Shown here: positions 47,600-58,783 of the stretch, piece by piece
Position numbering within the stretch: position 1 is the stretch's first letter
Layout of the letters: each line of letters begins with the position of its first letter
Source: Rhytidiadelphus loreus
Taxonomy: Eukaryota > Streptophyta > Bryopsida > Hypnales > Hylocomiaceae
Assembly: GCA_947034895.1 (NCBI GenBank)
Contig: OX344761.1
Span: 87,309,447 to 87,373,446, forward strand
Reading direction: 5' to 3'
Length of the DNA: 64,000 nt
Translations under genes and position numbers: made by a program
The notes under the pieces: generated by a model
What the model was told of the DNA's origin: nothing
Databases searched by the model: none
The model's input: the letters and a program-made list of their open reading frames with translations, nothing else

Positions 47600-48050
47600 T
47601 CAGATTACTAAACTGCACCCATCTTTCTCCTTCCGGTCCTCCTCCTCCTTGTGCTCATCATTCAACTGCGGTTGTCCTCCACCTTCTATTCATCACAAAA
47701 CTACACCCCCTATCTTCCTTTCGTTGATCACCGATGTGTCTGTAATCCTCCCTTAATCATCAAATTCTGTTTGCATCCCTCCCTCTGTTCACGAAACTGT
47801 GCCTTTCTTTTGCTCACCGACTTTTGCCTTCCCTCCAGTGCGCACCAAATTGCGTTGTCCTTGATCTATGACATCGAACTGCGCCCTCCGCTTGTTGCCG
47901 AACTACACCCTCTTTTCTTGCTTCTGAACTACACCCTCTCCGCTTGCTGCCGAACTACGCCTTCCTTGCTTGCTGCCGAATTGCACCCTCCCTGCTTGTT
48001 GCAGAATTGTGCCCTTCGCTTGCTACCAAACTGCCCCCTCCTGTGGATGC
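47600..48050 (+). repeat. degenerate C-rich minisatellite, ~27-35 bp unit
   Basis: Units of the form GCTTGCTGCCGAACTACACC-CTCC recur, best conserved at 47880-48040 and more diverged back to about 47600. The 169-codon plus-strand frame over it (47651-48160) merely translates the repeat. Confidence 0.65.
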
Positions 48051-48214
48051 CCCCTTCGATCGTTGCCAAAATGAAGCCTTCTATGGACATCCCTTGCTGC
48101 ACCTCCAACACGCTTCAGAAGGTAAAGTCGCCACCCTCTGTTTTCATGAACTTCAGTTGAGTTCATCATATTCTGAACTATTGCACTGAAATAGTTCTTT
48201 GTGCTTGTCACTTT

Positions 48215-48496
48215 CATTACATGAAATCTGAGGCCTCCAGAGGGCCGTTTCAGTTTGTTCCCAAAACTATTCCCGACCCTCCTGGCTGTTGTCAGACCAA
48301 TAATTAAAAAAAAAAAAAAAAAAAAATTAGTCCTGAAATGCAAAAAACAGTCTAAAAAAATTTTTTTTTTTTGAAAAAAAAAATCGATGACATGGCAGTC
48401 GCCTAACCACGTCAGATTCGAGTTCCTAGGGTAGTTTTGGTGTTCCCAGGGTCTGATAACTCAAGGCCTTGTAGAGGCCTCAGATTTCATCTAATG
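48215..48496. mobile_element. CATTA-ended MITE, copy 3 (282 bp)
   Basis: CATTACATGAAATCTGAGGC at the left; the right end inverted reads CATTAGATGAAATCTGAGGC. The longest, cleanest ends of the family (~24 bp). The middle holds a 22-base poly-A and a poly-T/poly-A run. Confidence 0.78.
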
Positions 48497-48969
48497 TTTG
48501 CAACACATTGCATTTTGTGCCTTCCGCCATTGCTTTGTCACTTACAAACTGTACGCCTTCTTCAAGTTGGTCGCCTGTAGTGATGCTCCTGTGGAAGTGC
48601 AGGGCGGCTTTCATTGTTGTGCATGCCCCAATAATCATTTGTTCTTGGTCTTTGTCTTACAAGTGGTGATGTTGTTTTCCAGTAAGACAGTATTGGGTAC
48701 AAGATAGATGGCGGAGCATACATGTTTTGGTTGTAATGAATGAAAGCCCTTCTGTTGTTTAGCATTTGTTGTATGAAAGGAGAAGAAACAAGCGGGGATG
48801 TACTTCTTGTAGGAGGGATAAGTGTCTCATGTCCTGCCCTAGTTTTTTCGCTCACCTCCTAGCTATTGGTTTCTTCTGCAACCTCTAGAATCACTCCACA
48901 GTTAGGAGCCTTGTATCCAATAATGGGGGCATTTTTTTTTATTGCTGCGTGGAGTTTGTCTCCTAGTGC
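48497..48969. other. possible downstream part of the Tigger element
   Basis: Less AT-rich than average, non-repetitive, and directly downstream of the transposase C-terminus on the minus strand. Terminal inverted repeats of the Tigger element could not be located. Confidence 0.3.
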
Positions 48970-49163
48970 TTATACGTTTTTCAGGCTCCACAGTTCTCTA
49001 TGTTCTCTTCTGGATAATGCAAGTGTAGCTTTCATGTTCTTGGCTTCCAATTTCTCTCTTTTTTCCTTTGCTTTCTGCTCTTTCATGGTTGCCTTCTCTA
49101 ATTGTTTCCGTTCTTTTTTCTTGGCAGCTTCCTCTTGTTTGGTTGCAACATCTTCCAACTGGA

Positions 49164-49873
49164 TGATTGTAAGAAAGACCGAACGATTTTGGTAGTGTTT
49201 GGTCAAAAACTGCGTTTTTTCTGCCCAGTACTAGGAGTACTAGGATACCATTTAATGGAGCAATCTCAGCTGCTGATTTGAAAAATCAACGGCCAATAGT
49301 ACTTTTGAGTACTTTATAATACTGAAACAATACTATTTAAAAAAAATGACAGTTTGTCACAGAAAGTAGATAAAATTAAATAAAAATTAATAAAAATTAG
49401 AAAATCATGAATAAAAAAAACTAAAAATTGGCCATTTATAAAGACTTGATAGTGATTACATTTCACCAAAAACTAGAAGTTGAAACCATCATAAAAGTTT
49501 GGAGTACAAGGGACCCCTATTTGCATGCATGTTGAGGACAAAGAATTGTGTTTTTTTTAATTTCCTTTGGTGGGCATATGCCCATCTAGTGTGGGAATAG
49601 GCCACAAAAAGTCAAGTGAACATCATGTTTTTTGGATACTTCACAGTACTAAGAACCCTAAACCGCAAAGTGTGATAAATGAGCTAAATTGATATTTAAT
49701 TATAGCATTATTTTTCAATTTTTTTGAAAAATAACAAATCTCATGTTTTCTGAGTTAGCAATCTTTCATAAAAATTTCAAGTCCATTGGCTTGAATTTCC
49801 AAAAGTTACGGCCAAAACCAACTCCGATACTTCAATTGTGACGCCTCATAGGACCGGTCTTTCTTGCAATCAA
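49164..49873. mobile_element. 710-bp Mutator-like insertion in the transposase C-terminus
   Basis: TGATTGTAAGAAAGACCG at 49164 faces its inverse CGGTCTTTCTTGCAATCA ending at 49872. Flanks CCAACTGGA (49155-49163) and CCAATTGCA (49874-49882) agree at 7 of 9 positions, as expected of a worn 9-bp Mutator duplication. Removal rejoins HMLQL to EDVATKQEE in frame, which is the strongest support. Non-coding. Confidence 0.68.
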
Positions 49874-51385
49874 CCAATTGCAGCATATGTTCCTCTTGAG
49901 TTAATAGAATGAACTTCTGGTGGTCTATGCGTGGTTGCACGTTCTTTTTTGACATAGTTGGCAATTGTACACTTGGAAGAGCCAACATATCTTTAAGAGC
50001 TTGTTTCACTCTAGGACAATCTTCATTTCCTATTTCCTCCTCTACTATTCTTGAGTCCTCAGCGTCGTTGTCCTGTGAATGACCTTCGTCAGTGTCCTTG
50101 TCAACTTCTACATAGTATTGTTGACAATTTGGTAAATCAACATCCACTTCTTCATTAATATCTTGTATCTCCCACTCTTCACGTGCATATGTTTGTTCTT
50201 CTCGCCCATTTGCTCTAGCAACTGCATTGTGTGTTGCAGCATCTACCCGTTGATAAGCACAGCTAGGCCCCATTCTCCCATCCATGGCTCTTGAATCTAT
50301 ATGATAGATACACGTTGTTTGAAATCCTTTAGTAATGTTGTTAGTGGTCAAGGCTCTTTTTAGGGCATGTGAAACCCATTGAACAAGGTCCTCCTTCTCT
50401 GGCAGCATGCCTTTGTGGCTTAAAGTCCACTTGTCCGTATAGGCACAAAATGCTAGTTTAAAAGGCTTGAAGCACATCACATCAAGTGGCTGTAGGGCAT
50501 GGGATGTGTGAGAAGGCAATGTTAGCAAATCTAAACCTCTAAACATGGCTAGTTTTATAACATCCAAGGTTACGTGAGAGCTATGACCATCGAAAATCAG
50601 CTAGTGTATGTTGGATGTTGATATTCCATGCAACTCTTCCATAGTAGATAGAAAATGCAACATCCAGGCTTCAAAAAGATAGTGTGTCATCGAGGCCTTC
50701 AGTTGCATTGCTAGAATTGCATTTGTTTCACCAATTTTTTTTAGGAAGTTTCTAGTCCGACGTTTGCCTTTGAATATGTAGAAATTAGGCAACCTGTCAC
50801 CTCTTGCATTGATACAGGATAGAATAGAAAGCCATTCCCTTTGGTCTGGTGTTACCATGTGTACATTTCTACTTCCCCTTTTTGCTATAATGTGTCCCCC
50901 TCCATCTTTCCTTGCATGTGCACCATTCTCATCACAATTCCAAATGTGATGGGCTGGGTAGTTGTCAGTATTGTATAGTTTTTGCAAATTGTCATAGAAA
51001 GTTTGAATAGATTCTGGACACAAACTTCTTGCTCGTTTTTGGTCTAAGGCTTGTGGTTTTCTCAAACTTAATTTTGGATGTCTTCTCCTAAAACATTTCA
51101 CCCAACCAGGTTCTGGAACTCTGTTTGTGAATGGGGTCACCCTGGCTTGGATGAGTATTTCCACCTTTTCCTGCAGCTGTCCCATTGTCAGCGGAAATCC
51201 AAGGTTCTGCATCTTAAGGAGGTAGTCCACTAATTCTTGTTCTTCTTCATTTGTTAGAACACCTCTTTTTCCCCTTCTTCTTTGTATTGCAGTCCCATAG
51301 ACATGGCCTCTCAAACTAGAAGATGGAGTTCCGTGATCCTTGGCAACACTTCTAATTGTTTGGCCATCGTCAATGTCATCTATAT

Positions 51386-53025
51386 CACTACTAGAAAAAC
51401 AGTGCCCAAATTAACAAAACATTAACAATTTTTTGTTAATTTGGGTACTACAACGTCCACTTTCACAAATTTTTGTTAACTGTGCCCTAATTAACAAATT
51501 TTTTTGTTGATTTGGATAGTGCAATTACCACATCAACAAAATTTTGTTAATTTTTTGGGAATCTTTTAGAATCTTTGGAATTTTTTTAGAAATCTTAGAA
51601 ATCTTCAAAAATCTTTAAGAAGCTTCAATATACAATGTAGATTTAAGAACAAAATAAGTACACAATTTGGTGTTTATTAAAGTCAGCAGACTTTAGGGGC
51701 AATTTTCACCTTGAAAAATTATTTTTTTCAAGAAACTTTGGACTAATGAAAGTTGTAAAATTGATATATCTTTCACCTCCAACTTTTTTTTTGAGATTTA
51801 GATCTTCTAATCAAAAGTTATGAACAAAAATCAGAGAGGGGTAAAAATGGACATTCTTTTTTATATTTTGAAACACTTTCTCTAATTTTTGTCCATAACT
51901 TTTAATTTAAAGATTTAAATCTTAAACGGGTTGTTGGAGGTGAAAGATGTTTTTATCTTAAAACTTTCATTAGTTCAAAGGATGTTTTGAAAAGTTTATC
52001 TTCTAGGACAAAATTGCCACCAAAGTCTACTGACTTTTAATGGGAAAAACATTAAAGAATAAAGTAAATAAAATTATATACCTCAACTCCAAATTCAAAT
52101 ATAAGTATATTTTAAATCTTTTTTTTCTTTAGAAGCCTTTGGAGTCTTAATTTTACAATGTAGATTTAAAAAAAAATTAAGTCATCACTAATCGATTTTC
52201 TAAAAAGTCAGCAGACTTAAAAGGCTATTCAGACCCAGTAAAAGAACTTTTTTGGAAAAACTTTGAACTTAAAAAAGTTGAAAAATTAAGTTATCTTTTG
52301 CCTCCAACAATTTTTTTGAGATTCGGACCTACCAATAAAAAGTTATGGACAAAAATCAGAGAGGGAGTTTAAAATTTTTTTAAATAAATATTCATTTTCA
52401 TCCCTCTCTGATTTTTGTTCATAACTTTTGATTGTTAGGTCAGAATCTCAAAAAAATTGTTGGAGGTGAAAGATAACTGGATTTGTCAACGTTTTCTAGT
52501 CTGAAGTTTTTCCAAAAAATGTCTTTTACTGGGTCTGAATTGCTCCTAAAGTCTGCTGACTTTAAAAAAGAATGAAAAAAATCCGAAAAAACTATCTAAA
52601 TGGATTTCTATTCCCTAAGTAATCAAACAACTTCAAAGGTTGGTGCCTTGGCAAGAGCCTTGGCCTTTAACCATGAGGTCCTGGATTCAAACCCCAGTGG
52701 CTTCATTTCCATGGTAGCCATTGCCATGTGGCAATTGGCTAGGTTGCCACGTGGTAGTTGGATTGCCGGCCATGTGGCACTACCCTAAACGTTAAAAAAT
52801 ATATTTTATGAATTTTTTTAAAAATATTTTAAAAAAAATGTCCAAATTAACAAAAAAATCAACACTTTTTTGTTAGAAAATGAACACTTTTTTGTTAAGA
52901 TTCAGGACTGTTTTGTTAAAAAATCAACACTTTTGTGTTCAAATCAACACGTCCAAATTAACAAAAAAAATCAACACTTTTGTGTTGAGTTTTGTTAATT
53001 TGGTCACTGTTTTTTTCTACTAGTG
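51386..53025. mobile_element. 1.64-kb non-autonomous CACTA element in the transposase N-terminus
   Basis: Starts CACTACTAGAAAAACAGTG, ends with the inverse (CACTGTTTTTTTCTACTAGTG), flanked by TAT duplications (51383-51385, 53026-53028). Subterminal AAATTAACAAAA/TTTTGTTAATTTGG motifs repeat several times at both ends, as in the CACTA superfamily. The interior holds two successive ~370-bp hairpin modules (about 51690-52050 and 52195-52570), both with AAAGTCAGCAGACTT-like outer ends, and a tRNA-like stretch (52638-52706). No protein. Confidence 0.92.
52638..52706 (+). other. tRNA-like sequence (SINE head or captured tRNA relic)
   Basis: TTGGCAAGAGCCTTGG resembles a D-arm/A box. CTGGATTCAAACCCCAG forms a T-arm with the canonical TTCAAAC loop and fits a pol III B box with one change. 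CCTTTAACCATGAGG could be an anticodon arm, but the loop lacks U33 and no clean acceptor stem is seen, so it is not a functional tRNA. Likely a tRNA-derived SINE head carried inside the CACTA element. Confidence 0.45.
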
Positions 53026-53208
53026 TATGGCGTGCTGAAGTTGTTGGCAAGTCCAATTGCCATTCATTTTCACTCTTGTTTTTGATCTAGTACCTTTTGA
53101 AAATGTAAGAGGAGGCAGGTCGGGACTGTCATTTGAAGTCATACCTGCAGTGTCGGACCTAGCTGAAGGTTTGTGGAGCCGCTTGGAGTTGCTACTTGAA
53201 TTCTCCAT

Positions 53209-53762
53209 AGGTGCTGCTCATTCCTCCGTTGCTCCCTATCTGCGCTGTTGCATCAGCCTTGCTTGACTGTGACACTATTATTGTAATTAATTGTTTAGAG
53301 TTGCCCAAACTTGTTTCTTTAGAAGAGCTATAACAAGTTGAAGGTGGCCGTTTCAAGCATATTTTGTCCAAAGTCCCCCTTTCAATACTTAAAGCAAAAT
53401 TATTTATTTTTCAAAGATTTAATTAAATAAATGTAAGATACATGAAAAGTTAGCACATTATTGTCACTTCAAAAATAACCCAAAAAATTGCTACAAAAAT
53501 TGACATCATGAGAACTTGTCTGCATTTCTAGAAAACTTACTACTGTAAAAGATTTTAAACCTTTTAAGGGATGACCATAATAATGATCATTGAAAAAATG
53601 AAATACATCTAACTAGATTCACTATAATTGTTGAAGGCCTACTTCTTATAGAAACTGTGTCAATATAGAAGAAGTTCAATAGATACAAATTAGCAATTAT
53701 GAATCGAGAAGACCTGTATATATAGTTTCATGATTTTTCATTCAATGGGTCCTAATCCATAT
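53209..53762. other. upstream flank of the transposase pseudogene
   Basis: Should contain the 5' UTR and other end of the Tigger element, but no inverted end was found. Confidence 0.3.
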
Positions 53763-54037
53763 TAAGGTAGTTTGCTCTAAAAGCACCCCTATTCTAAAAG
53801 TGATCATGATATAGAGGTATATTTTACTTTTTTCAATGTTCCAACAATGTTCATTCAATCAAGAGGTGGTCACTTTTAGTGACCACTATGTTTCAACTTC
53901 AAAAATTTGTACCTAATTCTACGAACATCCAAAAAATATGAAATAGCTTGAGTCAGATGCCAATTCCATTTTCTTCCTATAAAAATTTACTGAAAATTGT
54001 TTCAAGGAGGCGCTTTAAGAGCTGATCAACTACCTTA
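53763..54037. mobile_element. D-family MITE, copy 4 (275 bp)
   Basis: TAAGGTAGTTTGCTCTAAAA at the left; the right end inverted reads TAAGGTAGTTGATCAGCTCT then TAAAGCGCC. The GCTCT(A/T)AAAGC motif is the family hallmark. Confidence 0.7.
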
Positions 54038-54193
54038 TTAAGATAAGAACATTACTAGACTTACTTTGGAAGCCAAAACATGTGGGCAACTCCAAAGTGC
54101 CAATGGAATGTTAATAGCCGGAGATTCTTGTGAGTTCTTGGGAACAAATGAACAATGACAGAAAAAGGGGGACAAAGTTAGATAGATACAATA

Positions 54194-54304
54194 GGGGTAG
54201 TTATACCTTCTCCAAATCTAGAATTTCTATGAAGAATGAGAAGCTATGGAAAGAAAATAAGAGCCAATTATGAGCCCTAAACTGTGAAGAAGGTGTGACA
54301 TCCC
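54194..54304. mobile_element. GGGTAGT-ended MITE, short copy (111 bp)
   Basis: GGGGTAGTTATACCTTCTCC at the left and GTGAAGAAGGTGTGACATCC near the right end. Same family as 779-1193. Confidence 0.6.
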
Positions 54305-54584
54305 TTTTGTAGGTGAATAAAATGAGAGTGGAGAATTTAAATACTAAGATTTACCAGAATGTGCAAAACAACCAATGGACGTAAAGAATGTGCAAGCGGC
54401 ACGTAGTGGATGATGGAAGTGTACAACGCGCTAACCAGACTTGATAGAGCATAATACAAGATGTAAAAAAACATAAATGTGGAAGTAGGGTGAAAGTGAG
54501 CTTTGAAGTAGTGAAAAATTATGTAGCAAAATCTTCTTCATGCCCATTCTTCACCTCTGGAAGAGAATAATTACCATTCTCAAT

Positions 54585-54976
54585 AGTAGTAGTTACACCT
54601 TCTTCATTGCATACCTATTCTTCAAAGAATTGGGATTTTGTAGCTTCCCATTGGCTTTTTTTATGGTAGAATATACTTCTACACATAAATCTTATCCACC
54701 TCAATAGGAGAATATTTGCCCTACTTGCCACCTTTCCTATTTTCTTTTGTGCTTCATCTTGCATTCCACCATTCTATGCTTTAATCCTACATTTGGCACC
54801 GGCTCCATGTTTTTTGCACATAAATCTCATTGTGCATTCTCCACTCTTGTTCTTCAAACAACAAAAAAAGACTGTCATATATTCACTTAGAACTATTCTC
54901 CATTGGCCCTTGTTCTCTCTCAGCAACTTCTCATTCTTCAAAGAAGTATGCTTCGTGAAGAAGGTGTGACTACCCC
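54585..54976. mobile_element. GGGTAGT-ended MITE, long copy (~390 bp)
   Basis: AGTAGTTACACCTTCTTC at the left, GTGAAGAAGGTGTGACTACC-CC at the right; the inner CAACTTCTCATTCTTCAAAG matches copy 1. Another solo-looking end, GGGGTGAAGAAAGTGTGAG, lies at about 55062-55080. Confidence 0.65.
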
Positions 54977-55175
54977 TACTATTCAGAAAGTGGGACCTCC
55001 GCAAACCACAGAGAGCCAATGAGAGGGTGCCACGTTCCCATTCTAGCTTAAGATTGAGAATGGGGTGAAGAAAGTGTGAGAACCCTGACACGTGCATGAA
55101 TGAGTACCGAGACTTGTCGGAATGTTCACCGGGAGCCAGCATTCAGACAGGGACGCATAAGAAAGAAACTTGGTC

Positions 55176-55555
55176 AGAGGCACTCTCCATTGGGGAGCTG
55201 TACCTCCGAATCGGAGGTCCAGCCACCCCTCCTACCGATCTCCATTGGGGTTGGCTTCCGATTCGGAGGTCCAGGCACCCCTCCAGCCTCCGGTCCGTGG
55301 AAAGCGGAAATGCAGACCTGGACGGCCTGGAGGGTGGACCGGACCCCCTTTTTAAGTAAAAAATAAAGTAAACTTACTAAAAAATTTGTCCTGAAAGAGA
55401 TGCGGCGATGAGCTTGCTCCACGTATCCTTCCCGCTTCTTGATTTCCGGGCGTCCGGGGTGCAATGGAATGGTCACGCCTGAGGTCCAGCTCCGATCGGA
55501 GGTCCGGGGGGGGTCCGGCTCCTGGAGGTCCAGGACCCCAATGGAGAGTGCCTCT
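55176..55555. mobile_element. GC-rich MITE with palindromic CCGAATCGG modules (380 bp)
   Basis: AGAGGCACTCTCCATTGGGG at the left and its exact inverse at 55536-55555. ACTTGG next to both ends may be the target duplication. The left half has two direct copies of a ~48-base module (CTCCATTGGGG ... CCGAATCGGAGGTCCAG or CCGATTCGGAGGTCCAG ... CACCCCTCC); the right half has CTCCGATCGGAGGTCCGG. Overlapping open frames here are by-products of high GC. Confidence 0.78.
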
Positions 55556-57047
55556 CACTTGGGGTTGGCATTCGGTAAGGAGGCGCGCAGAGGCTGACGC
55601 CGACGCCGAGGCTGACGCATGAGCGAGAAGCATGAAGACGAATCTTACTAAGTGAGGTACGTTGGGGTTGCGGTGCTTCAGTCGTCATCAAGACTGGATC
55701 GGGACTGCAGCAACAAGGTGTAAAGGAGTCACTAGGCGATGGACAAGTGATTGATCATCAGGGTGCGATTTGAAACACGTACCAATGTCAGCTTGCAGCA
55801 GAAATGCCCTACTACGTCGACGATCAGGATGTTGGCACTAGCTAGAGAATATATTAAGGGCGGAGTAGCTAAGCTAGCTATTACCGAGCAATTCGTGCAT
55901 GGACCTGCGTAAATCAACTGCGCTCAGGGAGCCCTGGAAAGAGGAATCTCACGTGGTTGTGGTGGAGACTGGGTAGCGACGATAACGTACGTACGCAGAA
56001 GGATCGATACCAATTGCAAGAATTTTTGGAGACCTAGCTAGCTAGCCTGTTACGATTTGGGGTGCGAAGCTTGGGCTGTGGCTCGACGGGGTGGACGGAG
56101 TGTTCAGTCAATTCATGAGCTAAGCTTGGGAGGGGAAGAGCGCGCATTGATCGATTTGCCTACAGGCACGATGGATTGAAGCAAGCCGAGCGTACGTGAT
56201 CAACTGAAAAAGATTTGGGAGCCTTGAGCAGGAGGCGCACCGCGACCCAACAGGTCCATCGCAGCAGGTACAGCCGGTCTCTTGTTGCCGGTAACTCCCC
56301 CCATCCGGTCATGTACAGCAGGGCAAGGTGTGTCCGATCCTGAGGTCCAAATCCGGAGGATTAAGAAACTAATTAAACTTAATTAGTTTAAGTTTAATTA
56401 GAAACTAATTAGGTTTCATTAGCTTATTAAATAAGTTCTTTAAAAAAAATCAAAAAAGTCTTAACATACATCATTGGAAAAAAAAGCTCTAAAAAATCCA
56501 ATGACAACAGTACTTTGGAAGAGTTGCAAGTATACATCATGATTTTTTAATAGTGATCTAAAACTATCCTCCTTAGTTTGAATATCTTTGGATTGAGAAC
56601 CTATGTCCGAATAAATTTTCTTTTAGGCTTGCAATGAAACTAAGAAATTTGTCAAAATGTGACAACAATGATCTAAAAAGGAGTGGTTGCATGGTGGGTT
56701 GTAGAGGAGCCACTTTGAGGAATTGCACTAGTGGCAATGCAGCCACCACAAAAATGTTGGGGGCCAAAATGACAAAAAGAAAAGAAAAAGGCTGGCCTCA
56801 ACCATCATGCCATTGCTGCCTTGAACAATCACCAAAGGTACGGTAAGTTAAAAATTCTTCAATAAAATTGTCCCTGTGTTAAAAAAGGAAAAAAGAGGAA
56901 AAACAAAACAAAACAAAACTCTCTCAATAGGACAAGCACTCATGACAATTGAAGGGACTTCAATTCAAGTGCCTCATCGTCAGTGCAAGCTTTTGAATGT
57001 GAGCTTGACATGTGGATGATATTCACTGTGCAAAATACCCAAGGTTG
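55556..57047. other. intergenic; GC-richer part then AT-rich part
   Basis: 55560-56330 has ~50% GC by eye and short palindromes (CGTACGTACG near 55985, AGCTAGCTAGC near 56036) but no convincing frame. 56360-56425 is built of TTTAATTAGTTT/AAACTAATTA repeats. Confidence 0.4.
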
Positions 57048-57463
57048 TAAGGTAGGAGGCTCTTAAAGCGTGCATCTAAGGGCTGGTTTGCCTTTTTCAT
57101 GTCGTTTCTTGTATGGGATTATTTTTAGCTCATTTTTCATACAAAGAAAAATAGATTCTAATTGTAATCCAAGTCGTTTTGTATTTTTTTAAGCATTTTT
57201 GAATTACTTATGAATTTTCAAACAAGATGAGACATAGGTGCCTATTTCTGACCATAGGTCTTCCTTAAATCGTTCACTTACAGCTTTCACAGAAAAATGG
57301 GGAAAGCAAATCGAATGATTGGCTCTTCCAATAAATAATATTTTTTTTATTGATCCATTCAATGACAGTAGAAGGTTCATTTGAAGACCACCTCAAGTCC
57401 ATTATAGGTGAGTCTACATGAGCGGTTCTAAATGACCCTCCAACATTCAAGCCTCCTACCTTA
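57048..57463. mobile_element. D-family MITE, copy 2 (416 bp)
   Basis: TAAGGTAGGAGGCTCTTAAA at the left; AAGCCTCCTACCTTA at the right. The interior AAGGGCTGGTTTGCC and CATTTTTGAATTACTTATGA match copy 3. Its right end touches the TTAA element at 57461. Confidence 0.72.
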
Positions 57464-57866
57464 ACCCCTTTAGGATGTTAGCAGCCCAAACTGGCCTACG
57501 AATTTCTATACAATACGGTATGCCTTGCCTTAATTGGGTCCTCTTTCCAATGTTTTCGCTTTCCATTAAATGTGTAGTGAGCTTTAATGTGTTTTGTTGT
57601 ATGGTTTGAGGTGGGCAAATGTAAGTGGGTGGCTCATTGCTTCTCTCCTTTTTTTCAACATGTGATTCTTCTCATTAATTGCTGAAATTCAATTCAAGTC
57701 TTGGGATGTGAGACAAAAGTGCAAAATTTTGGATAAAATTATTAATCTACTCATGGAAACTTGTGCACTATCACATTTTCAGATTTCATACTTTAATGTG
57801 AGTCGGACTGTATTTTACGACGTAGTATACAAAAGCGTACACTTGCTAACATCCTAAAGGGGTTAA
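57461..57866. mobile_element. TTAA-flanked MITE with a distinct 19-bp end (406 bp)
   Basis: TTAA then CCCCTTTAGGATGTTAGCA, and the perfect inverse TGCTAACATCCTAAAGGGG (one base offset) then TTAA at 57863-57866. Same target and CCCC start as the other TTAA elements but an unrelated interior. It inserted at the edge of the D-family copy. Confidence 0.88.
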
Positions 57867-58783
57867 CTGAGAAATAAGGGAAGCTTTATGAGCAACCTAT
57901 GTACAGACAATTATATTGACAGTGCCTAACAACTTAATCTGTTCGAAGCCACTTTCTTGTTGCCTTCCAGTCTCTCCCGAAATGATTGTCTACTTTGAAT
58001 GGGTTTTTTTTTTTAAGGTTGTTTTGAGTAATTCCAAAAAATACTTCCTTGTGGTTGATTTTATTTAGGTTGCAATGAACACATGCAATGTTCTTCATTA
58101 ACTCTAGTGATATAAAATTTGGAACCTCTCTTAATTATGATTTTCGCAATATGATCAATGAAATTGGCTCAAAAAAATTTCATCAAAATTGTAGGCTAAT
58201 AAGTAGTACACGTCATGCACAACGAACATACTCTGTCACTGTAAAATTTACTTGTGTAACGCAGGACAGTTGAAACTAAGAGTGAATGTGGTTTATATGC
58301 ACTATTCTTGCAACAAATCAGTGCCTTGGTTACTAGCTAGTTGATTTTTGCAAGCCATAGATCTATGTAAGTCATTGCATTACAAATCATCATCTACTAC
58401 TTGCTTGCTTCTTCTTTATTTATCACTAGTGTTACAATAACCCGTTTGTTGAATCAAATTTTTTTGAAAAACACATAAATCAAACACCATCGAGAAGATG
58501 TTCCAATCTCCTGTTGGTTGAAAGAACTTCCCAATGTTTCAATACGGGGTTTGCAGTAGAATACTTTGGGTTTGCAATGTCAGTAGTCAAAAGTGGCAGG
58601 GCTGGTATACATGGGGACATATATTGGAATTCAGAAGATTGACTTAACTGGGGAGCCAAAACAACTGATCAATCATAGAAAAAATCCATAATTTCCACAT
58701 TTACTAACAGATGATGGTAAGGGTACCATAAATAAGCCCATTGCAGACACAAATGGGAGCAAGCCCATTGTTGGACAACACTG
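57867..58783. other. no recognisable feature
   Basis: AT-rich intergenic sequence. Confidence 0.4.

Larger units (their letters stand above)
48970..53208 (-). pseudogene. Tigger/pogo-type transposase, broken by two insertions and one stop
   Basis: N-terminal segment (53026-53208) ends NWTCQQLQHAI. After the CACTA insertion the frame resumes at DDIDDGQTIRSVAKDHGTPS, together a psq-type helix-turn-helix. Then a CENP-B-like DNA-binding domain (GVLTNEEEQELVDYL ... WVKCFRRRHPKLSLRK) and a DDE_1 catalytic domain: HIWNCDENGAH (first Asp), LIFDGHSSHVT (second Asp), LPSHTSHALQPLDV (third Asp). An in-frame TAG sits just before LIFDG (50600-50602). The C-terminus is split by the insertion at 49164-49873 and resumes as a basic coiled coil (TKQEEAAKKKERKQLEKATM) ending at 48970. 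Removing each insertion with one target duplication keeps the frame. It would cut and paste its own element at TA sites when intact. Confidence 0.88.

Noticed and set aside
47651..48160. 169-codon open frame
   Set aside because: Translates a minisatellite; its repeats follow the DNA unit, and there is no known domain.
50600..50602. TAG in the transposase as programmed readthrough or recoding
   Set aside because: The same gene carries two insertions, so simple decay is the simpler reading.
52638..52706. Functional tRNA gene
   Set aside because: No clean acceptor stem and no U33 in the anticodon loop; only A/B-box and T-arm likeness.
54194..54976. One 783-bp MITE spanning both outer GGGGTAGT ends
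   Set aside because: Internal copies of the end motif at about 54285 and 54590 fit two separate short elements better.
55096..55691. Several open frames on both strands
   Set aside because: Caused by high GC and palindromic modules of the MITE; no motif.
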